A DNA stretch of 64,000 bases from Henckelia pumila. Its lineage: Eukaryota > Streptophyta > Magnoliopsida > Lamiales > Gesneriaceae. Location of the stretch: positions 105,711,228 through 105,775,227 of the forward strand of contig NC_133123.1 in assembly GCF_033568475.1 (NCBI RefSeq). The letters are read 5' to 3'. Under the pieces are notes generated by a model that searched no databases, was not told where the DNA came from, and was given only the letters and a program-made list of their open reading frames with translations. Made by a program: the position numbers and the translations under genes. Positions 46,299 through 58,744 of the stretch are shown one piece after another; position 1 is the stretch's first letter, and each line of letters starts with the position of its first letter.

Positions 46299-47440
46299 AT
46301 GTTAACAGTGGCTAAGAGAGAGGTTCAAACACTGGAGGAGGAGAAACCTAAAGTAGTGGAATTGGGGGCTAGCGGTGAGAAGCTTAAGATTGCCGCTGAT
46401 TTGGAAATGGAGGTCAAGGAAAAGCTCGTTATTTGCCTAAAGGCTAATCTTGATGTATTCGCTTGGTCAGTTCAAGAGCTTAGAGGTATAAAACCAGCGG
46501 TTATGGAGCATAAGTTAAATCTCTTGTCTGGAGTTCGCCCTGTAAAGAAAAAGAAGAGGCATTTCGGACCCGACAAGGATAAAGTGATAAAGGAAGAAAT
46601 AGGGGAATTGCTTAGCGTTGGGCACATTCGAGAGGTGCAATTTCCTACTTGGGTATCGAATGTTGTGTTAGTGCCCAAGAGCTCGGGTAGATGGAGGATG
46701 TGTGTTGATTTTAGGGACCTCAACAAGGCATGCCCAAAAGATTGTTATCCATTGCCTCGAATAGATCAATTGCTAGATTCTATGGTCGGCCATCAATACT
46801 TATGCCTAATGGATGCTTATCAAGGGTAACATAAAATCCCTTTAGCTAGGAAGATCAAGATAAGGTAAGCTTTATCACTTCATAGGGGACTTTTTGCTAT
46901 GTGGTCATGCCCTTCGGACTTAAAAACGCTGGAGCTACGTATCAGTGTTTAATGGATAAATTATTTTCCAAGAAAATAGGGAGAAATGTGGAGGTGTACA
47001 TGTATGATATTATGGTAAAATCAAAAGACGCGATTGGCCTCATCAATGACTTGGTGGAGACATTTTCCACCATAAGGTCTTATGGATTGAAGTTGAACCC
47101 TCAAAAGTGTATGTTTGGAGTGAAGATTGGAAAATTCTTGGGATACATGGTAACCGAGCGTGGGATTGAGGCTAATCCGGATAAGTTTCAAGCTATACAA
47201 AATATGACGTCTCCTCGGGGTCCGAAGGAGGTCTAACAATTGACCGGGAGAATCACGACCTTGGCGCGATTCATTTCTCGGTCCGCTCATCGTAGCCTAC
47301 CTTTCTTCCGTACCTTACGAAAAGCTAAGAAGTTTGAATGGGGTGAGGATTGTGAGAAAGCTTTTGGAGAAATGAAGAAGTATTTGTCTGAGTTACCTGT
47401 GTTGGCTAAACCGGTGGCTGGAGAAGGGTTATAGGTGTAT
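46299..47440 (+). pseudogene. Tat-2 reverse transcriptase
   Basis: The RT blocks seen are MCVDFRDLNKACPKD, YPLPRIDQLLDSMVGH and LCLMDAYQG, then a stop at 46827 and damaged sequence to about 46895. VMPFGLKNAGATYQ follows, and the active site reads VYMYDIMVKS where the family has YVDD, so one catalytic Asp is replaced by Tyr. A second stop at 47234 precedes the connection (FFRTLRKAKKFEWGEDCEKAF) and a third ends it near 47432. It is inactive. Confidence 0.88.
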
Positions 47441-48226
47441 CTATCAGCTTCGGAGGCAGCCGTGAGTTCAGTTCTTGTTAAAAAAGAAGGTTCAACACAA
47501 AAGCTTGTTTATTATGTGTCGCATGCACTTAAAGGGCCTGAGTTGAGGTATTCGGGGTTGGAGAAGTTGTTTTGGCATTGGTGATGACGGCAAGACGTTT
47601 GAGGCCATATTTCCTATCTCATCCTGTTGTGGTGCTTACAAACAGCCCTTTGGAAAGGATTTTAACTCACCCATACGTGTCGGAACAGTTGGTGAAATGG
47701 GTTACTGAGTTAGGAGAGTATGATATACAATATGAGCCAAGAACCGCTATTAAGGCGCATGCTTTGGCCGAATTCTTAACCGAAACCATTCAATTAAAAA
47801 ATGAGGATCCGTGGAAGGTTTATGTTGATGGTTCATCGTCTATTGAAGGCAGTGGAGTAGGGGTGGTGTTGATATCTCCTACGGGTGAGGAAATTAAATT
47901 GGCAGTGAAATTAGATTTCAAGGCATCTAACAATGAATCTGAATACGAAACTATTTTAGCTGGACTTTGGGTGGATAGGAGTGTGGGAGCTGTACGGATA
48001 CATTTCTTTTCCGATTCACAATTAGTAGCACAGTACATCAAAAGGGGCATATGATGTGAAAAATGAAAATCTTATTGAGTATGCTCGAGAAGTGGATAGA
48101 GCAAAAGAACAATTTGTCGAGGTGGTCTTAGAGCAGACACCTAGAAGGGAAAATGAGAGAGCAGATTCTTTGGCGAAGATGGCTGGTTCTATGGGGAGTT
48201 GGAAAACTAGAAATGTGGTATTGTAG
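47441..48226 (+). pseudogene. Tat-2 RNase H and additional RNase H
   Basis: First comes a degenerate Ty3-type RNase H (LSASEAAVSSVLV, then LVYYVSHALKGPE) with stops near 47580. A second, plant-type RNase H follows, with YVDGSSSIEGSGVG (Asp), NNESEYE (Glu) and FSDSQLVAQY (Asp). This duplicated RNase H is the hallmark of the Tat lineage. The frame breaks near 48050. Confidence 0.85.
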
Positions 48227-49429
48227 GTGGAGCTCGCACCTCATATGAGCTCGGTTATACCTAAACTCACGAAGGAGGATTGGAGGGTCGTTATAATTAA
48301 TTATTTGAAGGAAGGAAAGCTGCCCGAGGTCCCTAGGGAAGCTCGAAAGTTGAAGTTAAAGAGTTCAAGATATGTATTGATTGAGGAAGTGCTATATAGG
48401 AGGTCATTCGCAGGACCTCTCCAACGATGTTTAAGTTATCAAGAGGCCGATTATGTACTTAGAGAAGTACATGAAGGGTGTTGTGAGAATCACTTGGGAA
48501 CCCATGCTTTGGCAAGAAAGGTCTTGTTGGGGGGATATTGTTGGCCTAACGTCTTGGAAAGTGCTCAAGAATTGGTCACATCATGTGATAGTTGCCAACG
48601 ACATGCTCGATTGCAACATCGACCCACAGAGCTGATGAAAGCCATCGTCTTTTCTTGTCCTTTTGATCAATGGGGTATGGACATCATGGGTCCTTTTCCC
48701 GTAGCCCCTGCTCAAAAGAAGTTTTTATTGGTGGCGATTGATTATTTCTCGAAGTGGGTAGAAGCTGAGCCTTTGGCTAGGATCACTGAAGGAGATGTGT
48801 TGAATTTTTTGTGGAAAAATATAGTGTGTCGGTATAGGGTACCTAGGAGGCTGATATCCGATAATGGGAGACAGTTTCAAGAAGCTAAGATTCAAGCATG
48901 ATGTAAGGAGATGAAAATTCAGCAAGCTTTCACATCTATGGCTTACCCTCAAGGTAATGGGCAAGTGGAGGTGACAAATAGATCATTGGTGCAAGGCTTA
49001 AAGACTAGACTTGGGAAAGAAAAAGGGAATTGGGTAGATAAGTTGCCAAGTGTCTTGGGGGCGTATCGAACTACACCTAGAGAAGGAACAAAGAAAACTC
49101 CCTTAAGCTTGGTTTATGATAATGAAGCGGTGTTGCCGGTGGAAATCGGGATGGAATCATCTAGGGTCATGTTTTATGATGAAGATAATGGAGAAATAAG
49201 ATTTACTGATCTGGATTTGGTGGAAGAGAAGAGGGAGGCTGCAGCAATTTGGTTGGAAACTTACAAAAGTCGTATGACTCAAGCTTATAACCGTCGAGTT
49301 GTCCAGAGAATCTTTCAAGTGGGTGATTTGGTCTTAAAGAAGGTGCAAGAGGAGCAAAGAGGGAAATTGGACCCGAAGTGGGATCGTCCTTTTAAAGTCA
49401 TTGAGAAGCTTAGCTCGGGAGCCTACTAC
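48227..49429 (+). pseudogene. Tat-2 integrase, truncated by gypsy C
   Basis: The HHCC finger is at 48470-48605 (ending CDSCQRHARLQ). The core has QWGMDIMGPFP (Asp), ISDNGRQF (Asp) and GQVEVTNRS (Glu). One stop at 48899 splits the two open frames, 48227-48901 and 48911-49432. The C-terminal segment GDLVLKKVQEEQRGKL is followed by RPFKVIEKLSSGAYY, where gypsy C starts. The rest, expected to resemble 18890-18983 of Tat-1, must lie right of the window. Confidence 0.9.
49425..49429. other. Presumed left TSD of gypsy C (ACTAC)
   Basis: These five bases precede the TG at 49430. The partner copy would be outside the window, so this is only a prediction. Confidence 0.45.
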
Positions 49430-50123
49430 TGATATGAATCTTGATGAGTATGATTTGCAAACACGATTACAATTTGAATCTCACCCTCTAACCAATAAAC
49501 AATAGATCCAAAGTTTTTGCTCAATCTTTGAAACAAGTAAAAATTGATAGAATTTTTGGATTTCCACCTTTAATCGACGGTACGATTAACAACAGAAATC
49601 ACGACAATTGAAACCAAAGAAAACCTTCAGATAACTTGTATCTGACAATCTTCAGTGAGAGACAATCGACAAACGCTTCCAAGTAATTAAACCGAAAAAA
49701 GTTTGATCTGAAAAACAAAGCAAAGCTTTGAACAAAATTCTTGAGAGAATTTCAATATTTGTGTATAAACTGAATCTGAATTATTATTAATAAAATAAAC
49801 AAAAGTATTTTTAGTTTCCAATAAAAAATAAAGGATAAGGCAAAATATAACCTTAAAGATATCAAAGATATCATCTAGAAAGTTTTCTAGTATAATTAAA
49901 AGACTCAAAATAGGAAAAATAATGTCAAAATATCAAAAAGTCTCGCACTCACACAAACACATCGAACTGTGTGTAAAAAAGCATGAGGCGCGGGCGCGCA
50001 AGGATGACGCGCGGGTGCGCATAGCTCTCTGTCCATCAGGCGCAGGCGCACGTCAGGAAGGCGCGGGCACGCATGGGATTCTGTCAATAAGGCGCGGGCG
50101 CGCATGCCTCTCGGGTCCTGTCA
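49430..50123 (-). repeat. Probable 3' LTR of gypsy C
   Basis: The outer end is fixed by the break in Tat-2 integrase. The inner end is inferred at TGTCA (50119-50123), preceded on the minus strand by an A/G-rich tract. It is about 694 bp, AT-rich except for the GC-rich repeats at its inner side. It is unpaired in the window. Confidence 0.5.
49986..50105 (-). repeat. Five GC-rich copies of GGCGCGGGCGCGCA in gypsy C
   Basis: Copies and variants begin near 49986, 50007, 50039, 50059 and 50090. They are alternating G/C-rich, with one or two changes each, separated by 20-32 bases. They fall at the start of the inferred U3. Confidence 0.7.
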
Positions 50124-50605
50124 CTTATTTTCGTGTTTTCTTTGATATTTTCTCCACTTTCTGAACTTCTTTGGATTTCAATAATATTGTGACATTCCGA
50201 AAAATGATCTTCAGGCATTCCCACTTTTTTATGACAATTCACCATCAATGACTTAAACGCTTCTTTGAATCTCTTAGCTCGACCTCTCGTAATTGGTCCT
50301 CTAGGCATCTCTAAGGGATTCTTAACCACGTGATCAACATGCGAACATTCCATGATCGCATCATCCTCCCCTTCTTGAAAAGGATTTATCCTTAAATCTC
50401 GATCATCACCTACATCAAACAGCGACAAATCAGAAACATTAAAAGTAGTACTCACATTGTACTCACCTGGCAAATCTAATTTGTTGGCATTGTCATTGAT
50501 CCGCTCCAAAACTTGGAAAGGTCCATCACCCCTAGGTAGAAGCTTTGAACGTCTCTTTTTCGGAAAATGCTCTTTTCTCAGATACAACTAAACCCAATCA
50601 CCGGG
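50124..50605 (-). pseudogene. Gypsy C pol C-terminal end
   Basis: The frame 50587-50084 gives LLPRGDGPFQVLERINDNANKLDLP, FNVSDLSLFDVGDD and later GPITRGRAKRFKEA, the usual C-terminal end of this group. No chromodomain is evident. A stop separates it from integrase (near 50588), and the last codons run into the inferred LTR. Confidence 0.78.
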
Positions 50606-51208
50606 TTAAAATACAACCTTCTTCCTTCCCTTATTTGCTTGTTTGGTATACTGCAAATTCTTTTTCTCTATATTCGCTCGTACTTTCTCATGAAAAATCT
50701 TCACAAACTCAGCCTTCTTCTTGTCATCCATATTAACCCTTTCACTCATAGGTAACGACATCAAATCCAACGGAGTCAATGGGTTAAAACCATACACAAT
50801 TTCAAAAGGTGAATAATTCATAGTAGAATGCACACTACGATTATAAGTAAATTCAATAAATGACAAGCAATCCTCCCAATTTCTCAAGTTCTTTTTAATG
50901 ATAGAGCGCAACAATGTCCCTAAAGTTCTATTAACTACCTCGGTCTGTCCATCAGTTTGTGGATGACAACTAGTAGAAAACAACAACTTAGTTCCAAGTT
51001 TACACCACAATGTTTTCCAAAAGTAACTCAAAAATCGAGTATCCCTATCAGAAACAATACTTCTAGGCATGCCATGCAATCTCACAATCTCATTAAAGAA
51101 CAAATCTGCAACATGCGAAGCATCATCTGATTTATGACATGTAATAAAATGTGCCATTTTTGAAAACCTATCAACCACAACATAAATAGAATCCCTCCCC
51201 TTTTAGAC
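50606..51208 (-). pseudogene. Gypsy C integrase core
   Basis: The frame from 51178 has [31 protein letters not shown] (second Asp) and [16 protein letters not shown] (Glu), then FAYNRS-type sequence and [13 protein letters not shown]. It is separated from the upstream part by stops near 51205. It ends with KGRKKVVF and a stop. Confidence 0.88.
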
Positions 51209-52150
51209 CTAGGTACCAAGAACAAAATCCATAGAAATGTCTACCCATGGTTCTGTAGGTACTGGAAGTGGAGTATATAACCCATGTGGTTGTGATCTAG
51301 ACTTTACTTGCTTACAAATCACACACCGCTCACACATTCTCTCAACATCATGCTTCATATACGGCCAATAAAAATGTTTATGCAAAATTTGATATGTCTT
51401 AGCCACACCAAAATGCCCCATTAAACCACCACTATGAGATTCTCTAACAAGTAACTCCCTGATTGAAGACTTAGGAATGCACAATTTATCCTCTTTAAAC
51501 AAATAGCCATCATGCAAGTAAAATTTATCCTTTGGACCACGCATACATGACGCATAAATCTCACTAAAATCAACATCACTCACATACAACTCTTTAACAT
51601 GCTCAAACCCCAAAAATTTAGAATCTAAAGTAGTTAAGAGCACGTACCTTCGCGACAATGCATCCGCCACTACATTCTCCTTACCTTGCTTGTACTTAAT
51701 TACATAAGAAAAAGTTTCTACGAACGCTACCCATTTGGCATGTCGTTTGTTCAACTTTTTCTGTCCCTTGAGATGCTTCAAAGACTCATGATCTGTATGA
51801 ATCACGAACTCTTTCGGCCTCAAGTAATGCTGCCATGTCTCGAGTACCCTCACCAACGCATAGAACTCCTTGTCGTAGGTAGGATAATTCAAAGACACTC
51901 CACTTAACTTCTCGCTGAAGTAAGCCACTGGCTTACCTCCTTGCATCAAAACGCCTCCAATTCCTACACCTGATGCATCACATTCAAATTCAAACATATT
52001 AGTAAAATCAGGTAAAACAAGTAAAGGAGCATTAATTAATTTTTGCTTAATAATATTAAAAGACTTCTCTTGCTCCTCGCCCCAATGGAATGGAACGTTT
52101 TTCTTGATGACCGCAGTCATAGGCGCCGCCAATGTGCTAAAATCCTTCAC
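51209..52150 (-). pseudogene. Gypsy C RNase H and integrase finger
   Basis: The 313 open codons hold [16 protein letters not shown] and [15 protein letters not shown] (RNase H), [14 protein letters not shown], then the integrase HHCC region with [16 protein letters not shown] and [12 protein letters not shown], and at the end [11 protein letters not shown] with the first catalytic Asp. It begins after a stop near 52184 and ends at a stop at 51209. Confidence 0.9.
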
Positions 52151-52186
52151 GAATCTCCTATAGAAACTCGCAAGGCCATGAAAACT

Positions 52187-52830
52187 TCAAACTTGACCAA
52201 TCGACGTAGGCGTCGGCCAATCTCGAATGGCACTTACCTTCTCTTCATCAACCCTCACACCTTGTGCACTCACAACAAAATCAAGAAACACAAGTTCGTT
52301 TGTACAAAACACACATTTCTTCAAGTTAGCATATAAATGTTCAGCACGCAATGTGATTAAAACAACTCTCAAGTGTTCGACATGATCATATAAGTTTTTG
52401 CTATATACCAATATATCATCAAAATAGACAACCACAAACTTCCCAATATATGCACGCAAAACATGATTCATTAAACGCATGAAAGTACTAGGTGCATTAG
52501 TCAGACCAAAAGGCATAACCATCCATTCATACAACCCATACTTTGTTTTAAAAGCAGTTTTACATTCATCTCCCTCTCTCATCCTAATTTGATGATAACC
52601 ACTTTTAAGATCAATTTTGCTAAACACACAAGCACCATGAAATTCATCTAACATATCATCAAGTCTAGGAATAGGATGCCTATACTTAATGGTAATGTTA
52701 TTTATAGCTCTACAATCAACGCACATACGCCAAGATCCATCCTTTTTTGGTACTAACAACACAGGTACAACACATGGTGACATCGACTCACGCACAAAAC
52801 CTTTATCTAAAAGCTCACTTACCTGTCATT
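52187..52830 (-). pseudogene. Gypsy C reverse transcriptase
   Basis: The 202 open codons contain [46 protein letters not shown] and the active site [12 protein letters not shown]. It starts right at the D insertion. The residues upstream are on the far side at 63690. A TGA stops it in the block that normally reads [13 protein letters not shown]. Confidence 0.9.
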
Positions 52831-52835
52831 GCAAC
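52831..52835. other. TSD of chromovirus D, left copy (GCAAC)
   Basis: The same five bases follow the right LTR at 63685-63689. Confidence 0.93.
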
Positions 52836-55832
52836 TGAAACGACCCTAACTACTCGCTACTAGACTATAATTAAAATAAAGGAAAATTACGGATTTTTAA
52901 AAAAAATTTCCATGACCTATTTGTAAAAAAAATAAGCCATCAAGACTCAAACAGCAATTTAAATAAGGAAAGAAAATTGACTTCAAAACTTAAGTGCGTT
53001 AAACATAAACATTCAATCCTAGTAACCACCTCCCGGTTACAGCATAAAGTAAACTAAAGCATTTAAAATTAATTCCAACGATAATCATAAACTTGCAAAA
53101 GCGGAAAACGTACTTCAAAACATAAGCTGTAGCACAGGGAATGCACATCCTGGCTATAAATACTACAAGATCTCAAATAATACTTCATTATTACAAATTC
53201 GATAACTGTGCGGAAAAACATAAACTAAAAGGAAGCAACGGTCACTGGGCCTTGCACTACCGATGGCCTCATCCCAGTAGATCACGCCCCTCCGTCTCCT
53301 CCACAAAATCCTCACCTGCAAACATTCAAGCATAGTGAGTCTAAAGACTCAACAAGCATAACTAGGATAATAACAAGGGTTTAAAATACGTGATGCAAAA
53401 ACTCAACTTAAACTGTAATATGCATGAAACTAGAAAGATATAGAAATCATGCATTAATGAACTCACATTATGATAAACTTTAATTTTCCTAACATTCAAC
53501 TTAGACTCATGCATAACTGAAAGACTGACATCAATGCAAAACGAGTCAACTAAAATTGTGAAACTTTAACTTTTAAACTTTTCTTTACTTTTTCCTCTTA
53601 GAAATCCGATCCCTGATTTGTGACCCTCTGTTTCGATCATGATCATGGCTGCAGTGCACTATGCCGGCAAGACGACGAGATTTCTCCCGACGAACTTAAC
53701 CCCTCTATGGCAAGGAGACCGAGATGCCTCCCGATCCCACATTGCCCCTCTGTGGCAAGGGTAAACAAGATGTCTCTTGCTCCTTGCCTAACCTCTATAA
53801 CCTCTTGGTGAGTAGACCGAGGCATCCCCCGGTCTAGCAACACCCCTCTTGTCACAAACAGATCACTTCATTCAAAAATATTTGCTTTCTTTTCCCTTTT
53901 CATTTATAAAGACTCAACTCATACATTAAATGACATGCAAACAAGTAAACTTCCTTTTTCTTTATTAAACTCAAGAACACGTCAAATGCACACGAATAAG
54001 CAATCTTTAAGACATGAGACTCGACTCGAAAATGTGAGTTTAAGGTGGATGAGTGGCTGCCCCTAAGTCCAAAGAAGACAACTTACCCAACAAAACCCTC
54101 AAACTTGACTTAACTCGAGCAAGTAAACCGAAAAGCCCTTAACTTTGTCATGCCTTATCCAAAACCCGTCCCGCTTGAACCGACACTCAACAAACACTCC
54201 AAATCATCCCAAGGAATAGGTGGTATCATCAAAAGATCAAAAGAGCAAATTTACAAAACACAAAAATCGGACAGCCCCTATTCAAAGGAAAAATCTGCAC
54301 TTGCACCCAATTTTGAAAAATCCATAACTCACTCAATTCTTATCCGAATCGAGCCCATTTTATATCGACGCGACCACAACGTCATGAACTTTACCATGGA
54401 ATAGCCTAACCCTGCCCAGACCTCAGCCACGACCCTGCCCTGCCCCGTGAACAGTGCTGCCCTGCACACTCACACACCTCCAATTCCAACAATTCAAACA
54501 CTTAGCCCACTTTCCTCAACTTATCTCCACACCAAACACCCAAACACCTCAAATAACCTCTCTTAGGACTTTTCCCAAACACTTGGGCTACACTCAATCC
54601 AAACTTTCACAACACATATCAAGAACATCAAGAATTAACCATCAAAACTCCAAAATGTTGAACAATCAATCAAGACCAATGCAAGACCATTAAATACTTC
54701 AACATCAATTAAATTTCAGCCCCTACACATGCAAAATTTCGAAATTTAGGTCCTTATACATTCTGAAAATTTGAATTTTGGCAAGAACATCCATATAAAT
54801 CCATGTCATTACACATATACTCAACATTAAATCACATAAACTCAACCCCATAACACATTTAGCAAAAATCAGCCCCTTAAATGCCCAAATTCGAAACCCT
54901 AACATCACAACATCATGCATTTTCGAAATTATTGCAAGAAGTCTTAAGGGTGGGGGTAGATATTGCTTGAATGTTAGCCCAAAGAAATAGTTACACTTGC
55001 CTTTCAACCTTTTACCCAAAAATTTCGAAAATAAGGGGAGATGGAGGGAAGAACTCTAGGTCAAACTCCAAGCTAAGCTCCTTGTGGAGCTCCTCCGGTA
55101 GTGGGGATGGCGGTGGACGGCGGCAGCGGCGGCTTGGGGCGGCGAAAGGCACTTGGCCGAGAGGGAGCTTCAAGGGAGAAGGGGGGTGGGCGGCTACTAG
55201 GGTTTAGAAGGGGCTAGGGTTTTTAATTGTGTTGAATGATTTATATCTAGAGGGAAAAAAAATAATGGGAGTGAAAATTTTAAGTGGGAAAAATAATGAG
55301 AGTGTAGGGTTTTGGTGTGTGTGTGTGTGTGAGAATCTTGTACTATAAAAGTGCTAAAAGACAAATAAAAGTGCTACTTGCACTAAAGTAGCTCTTCACC
55401 TCAAAACTTGCACCTCTAAAACTTCTAAGTTTAAAATTTCAACTCTAATCATTTTAATTGAAATTAAACTAGCCCGGATTTAATAAAATCCTATCTTATG
55501 AAAAGTTTAGGATATAAACTCAAGGAAATAATAAAATTGCTTTCCGACCCCCGAAAAGTTCGAAATTTACATTCCCGGCCAAAACCCTATTTTTCCTCTA
55601 ACTTAAAAATCTTAAAAGTGAAAGTCTTGAAAATATGCCACCGAAGCCCACCATTGTCGCCTGCCGGGACAGAAACTTACTAGACCAAACAATTCAAGGA
55701 ATTTAATCCAAATAAATCGAACAATTCTATCTTTAACTAAAACTTAAACAATTAACTTCAAGAAATTAAAATATAAATACTAAAAATAATTTTAGGCATG
55801 ATTTTCAAATTTTAGAAGTTCTTGGTGCTACA
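52836..55832 (-). repeat. 3' LTR of chromovirus D
   Basis: It runs from TGAAACGACCC to TTGGTGCTACA on the plus strand, 2997 bp. A GT microsatellite (55315-55331) is longer here than in the other LTR. It contains only short chance ORFs and no recognisable coding. Confidence 0.94.
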
Positions 55833-55846
55833 ATTCCTCCCTCCCT
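55833..55846 (-). other. Polypurine tract of chromovirus D
   Basis: The minus strand reads AGGGAGGGAGGAAT immediately before the 3' LTR. Confidence 0.82.
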
Positions 55847-55869
55847 AATAAGAAATTTCGTCCTCGAAA

Positions 55870-58737
55870 TTAAAACTTACCAAAAAGCTTCGGATATCGA
55901 ACTCTGATATCTGCTTCTGCTTCCCAAGTGGCCTCTTCATCCGAATGGTTCTGCCATCTCACCTTGATCATTGGAATCGACTTGTTACGGAGTCTTCTCT
56001 CCTGTCTATCCAAAATCCGGATGGGCTTTTCCTCATAGGTCAAGTGAGGAGATAGCTGAAGCGGTTCCGAACTAAGCACATGGGGTGGGTTCGAGATGTA
56101 CTTCTTCAACATCGACACATGGAAGACATTATGGATCTTATCAAGGTTAGGCGGCAAGGCCATTCTATAAGCCAGTACCCCTACCCTATCCAAAATCTCG
56201 AAGGGCCCTATGAACCTCGGTGCCAACTTCCCTTTCTTTCCAAACCTCATCACACCCTTCATGGGTGCAATACGGATAAAAACATGATCACCCACCGAGA
56301 ACTCCAAGTCTCTCCTCCGGTGATCAGCATAGCTCTTCTGCCTACTCTGGGCAGTCCTCATCCTATCACGGATCTTAGCCACTACCTCGGTGGTCAACTG
56401 AACAATCTCCGGACCAAAGTCTGATCTCTCACCTATCTCATCCCACAACACTGGAGATCTACACTTCCTCCCATATAGTGCCTCGTAGGGAGCCATGCCA
56501 ATAGTGGACTGAAAACTGTTATTATACGCGAATTCCACTAGTGGTAGTCTCGACTCCCAACTACCTTGAAAATCAATAGCACATGCCCTCAAAAGATCCT
56601 CCAAAATCTGAATCACCCTCTCTGACTGGCCATCAGTCTGCGGGTGAAAGGCGGTGCTAAAAAGTAGCTTCGTACCCATAGCAGAATGAAGACTCTTCCA
56701 AAAAGACGAAGTAAACCGTGGATCTCTATCAGACACTATGGAGACTGGAATACCATGTAGTCTGACTATCTCCCGGATATACAACTCTGCGAACTGAGTC
56801 ATCGTGAAATTCATCTTCACCGGTAAAAAGTGAGCCGACTTAGTGAGACGGTCTACAATCACCCAAATGGCATTCGAACCTCTCAATGTCTTCGGCAATC
56901 CCACGACAAAATCCATGGAGATATTCTCCCACTTCCACTCCGGAATAGGGAGAGGCTTAAGCAAACCGGCGGGTCTCTGATGCTCCGCCTTAACCTGCTG
57001 GCATGTCAGGCATTCTGACACGAATCGGGCAATGTCACTTTTCATGCCTGGCCACCAATAAAGCTGCTGAAGATCCCGATACATCTTCGTACTACCAGGG
57101 TGGATTGAGTACGGCGATGTATGTGCCTCTGCCATGATAGTAACTCGCAGAGAATCACCTGCGGGAACCCAAAATCTACCTCTGTACCTCACAATCCCAT
57201 CTACCACAGCATACAAACCGCTGCCTTTCTCCTCATCTCTCTGTCTCCACTTCCTGATCTGCTTATCAACTGACTGCGCTGCACGGATACGATCAAAAAG
57301 TGTAGTCTGCACACTAAGGGAAGACAAACGGGGACCTCTACCACTCGCATAAAACTCAAGACCATACCTCTGAATCTCAACCTGCAACGGTCTAGACACT
57401 GACAAGGAGGTAATCACTGCAGTCTTCCTGCTCAAAGCATCTGCAACCACATTAGCTTTACCAGGGTGGTAGCTAATATTGCAGTCATAGTCCTTCACCA
57501 ACTCTAACCACCTACGCTGCCTCATATTCAACTCCTTCTGGGTGAAGAAGTACTTGAGGCTTTTGTGGTCTGTGAAGATCTGACTCTTCTCTCCGTAAAG
57601 ATAGTGTCTCCAAATCTTAAGAGCAAACACTACCGCTGCCAACTCTAAGTCATGAGTAGGGTAGTTCTTCTCGTGCTCCTTCAATTGCCTAGAAGCATAG
57701 GCAATAACTCTGTCTCGCTGCATCAGAACTGCTCCCAATCCCAACTTGGAAGCATCAGTATACACCACAAAATCACCTTGCCCGGATGGCATGGTCAACA
57801 CTGGCGCTGTCGTAAGAGCTTCCTTCAAAGTATCAAAGCTCCTTTGACACTCGGCACTCCAAACAAACTTGGCGTTCTTCTTAGTCAACGTTGTCATAGG
57901 CACAGCAATGGAGGAAAAACCCTTGATAAATTTTCGGTAATAACCGGCTAATCCAAGAAAACTGCGAATCTCAGACGCGCTCCTCGGTATAGACCACTCC
58001 TTCACTGCTTGAACCTTTGAAGGGTCTACTTCCACACCGCTCTTAGAAATAATATGACCCAAGAAAGCAACTTTCTCCAACCAGAATTCACACTTATCAA
58101 ACTTGGCCAACAACTTGTGCTCTCGAAGCACCTCAAGAACGGTCCTCAAATGCTGTTCATGCTCCACTCTATCCTTCGAATAAATGAGGATGTCATCGAT
58201 GAAAACAATGACAAAGCGGTCCAAGTAAGGCTGAAACACGCGGTTCATAAGATCCATGAAAACCGCGGGCGCATTCGTCATCCCAAACGGCATCACAAGG
58301 AACTCGTAATGACCGTAACGAGTCCTAAAAGCTGTCTTCGCCACATCTGACTCCTTCACCTTCAACTGGTGATAACCTGAACGAAGATCAATCTTCGAAA
58401 AGACGGATGCACCTTGCAATTGATCGAAGAGGTCCTCGATCCTAGGTAATGGGTACTTGTTCTTCACAGTCACTCCGTTCAAACCTCGGTAGTCTATGCA
58501 CAATCTTAGACTACCGTCCTTCTTCTTAATGAAGAGAACTGGTGCGCCCCATGGGGAGAAACTAGGGCGAATGAATCCCTTGTCAAGCAACTCTTGAATC
58601 TGCTCTTTTAACTCCTTCATTTCGGTAGGAGCCAACCTGTACGGTGCCTTGGAGATAGGCACAGTACCGGGAACCAAATCTATAGAGAACTCCACTTCTC
58701 TATCGGGCGGAATTCCCACAACATCGCTAGGGAACAC
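55870..58737 (-). CDS. Chromovirus D pol: RT, RNase H, integrase, chromodomain
   Basis: This is an open frame of 955 codons. RT occupies about residues 40-230, with [24 protein letters not shown] and the active site [10 protein letters not shown] (FIDD at 179-182). RNase H is at about 320-440 ([25 protein letters not shown]). The integrase finger has His 539/546 and Cys 577/580. The core has D609 (MDFVVGLP), D670 (VSDRDPRF) and E706 (GQSERVI), all present. [20 protein letters not shown] follows, and residues 901-945 form a chromodomain-like end ([18 protein letters not shown]). The first Met is not a true start: pol is the continuation of gag-protease, and a one-base deletion near 58745 separates them. 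With the exception of that indel, this is the best preserved pol in the window. Confidence 0.93.
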   Translation of the reverse strand: MFPSDVVGIPPDREVEFSIDLVPGTVPISKAPYRLAPTEMKELKEQIQELLDKGFIRPSFSPWGAPVLFIKKKDGSLRLCIDYRGLNGVTVKNKYPLPRIEDLFDQLQGASVFSKIDLRSGYHQLKVKESDVAKTAFRTRYGHYEFLVMPFGMTNAPAVFMDLMNRVFQPYLDRFVIVFIDDILIYSKDRVEHEQHLRTVLEVLREHKLLAKFDKCEFWLEKVAFLGHIISKSGVEVDPSKVQAVKEWSIPRSASEIRSFLGLAGYYRKFIKGFSSIAVPMTTLTKKNAKFVWSAECQRSFDTLKEALTTAPVLTMPSGQGDFVVYTDASKLGLGAVLMQRDRVIAYASRQLKEHEKNYPTHDLELAAVVFALKIWRHYLYGEKSQIFTDHKSLKYFFTQKELNMRQRRWLELVKDYDCNISYHPGKANVVADALSRKTAVITSLSVSRPLQVEIQRYGLEFYASGRGPRLSSLSVQTTLFDRIRAAQSVDKQIRKWRQRDEEKGSGLYAVVDGIVRYRGRFWVPAGDSLRVTIMAEAHTSPYSIHPGSTKMYRDLQQLYWWPGMKSDIARFVSECLTCQQVKAEHQRPAGLLKPLPIPEWKWENISMDFVVGLPKTLRGSNAIWVIVDRLTKSAHFLPVKMNFTMTQFAELYIREIVRLHGIPVSIVSDRDPRFTSSFWKSLHSAMGTKLLFSTAFHPQTDGQSERVIQILEDLLRACAIDFQGSWESRLPLVEFAYNNSFQSTIGMAPYEALYGRKCRSPVLWDEIGERSDFGPEIVQLTTEVVAKIRDRMRTAQSRQKSYADHRRRDLEFSVGDHVFIRIAPMKGVMRFGKKGKLAPRFIGPFEILDRVGVLAYRMALPPNLDKIHNVFHVSMLKKYISNPPHVLSSEPLQLSPHLTYEEKPIRILDRQERRLRNKSIPMIKVRWQNHSDEEATWEAEADIRVRYPKLFGKF

Positions 58738-58744
58738 ATCCTCA

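Noticed and set aside
49984..50107. CRISPR-like or satellite array in gypsy C
   Set aside because: Only five short imperfect copies with irregular spacing in an LTR. The context is a plant retrotransposon.
53141..55207. Repeated short ORFs in the D LTRs (also 60995-63061)
   Set aside because: They are duplicated because the LTRs are identical. They are short, without domains, and inside promoter/terminator DNA.
55870..58737. Start Met of the 955-codon D pol as a real translation start
   Set aside because: The conserved protease-RT linker continues upstream in another frame, so the Met is internal and the break is a one-base indel.
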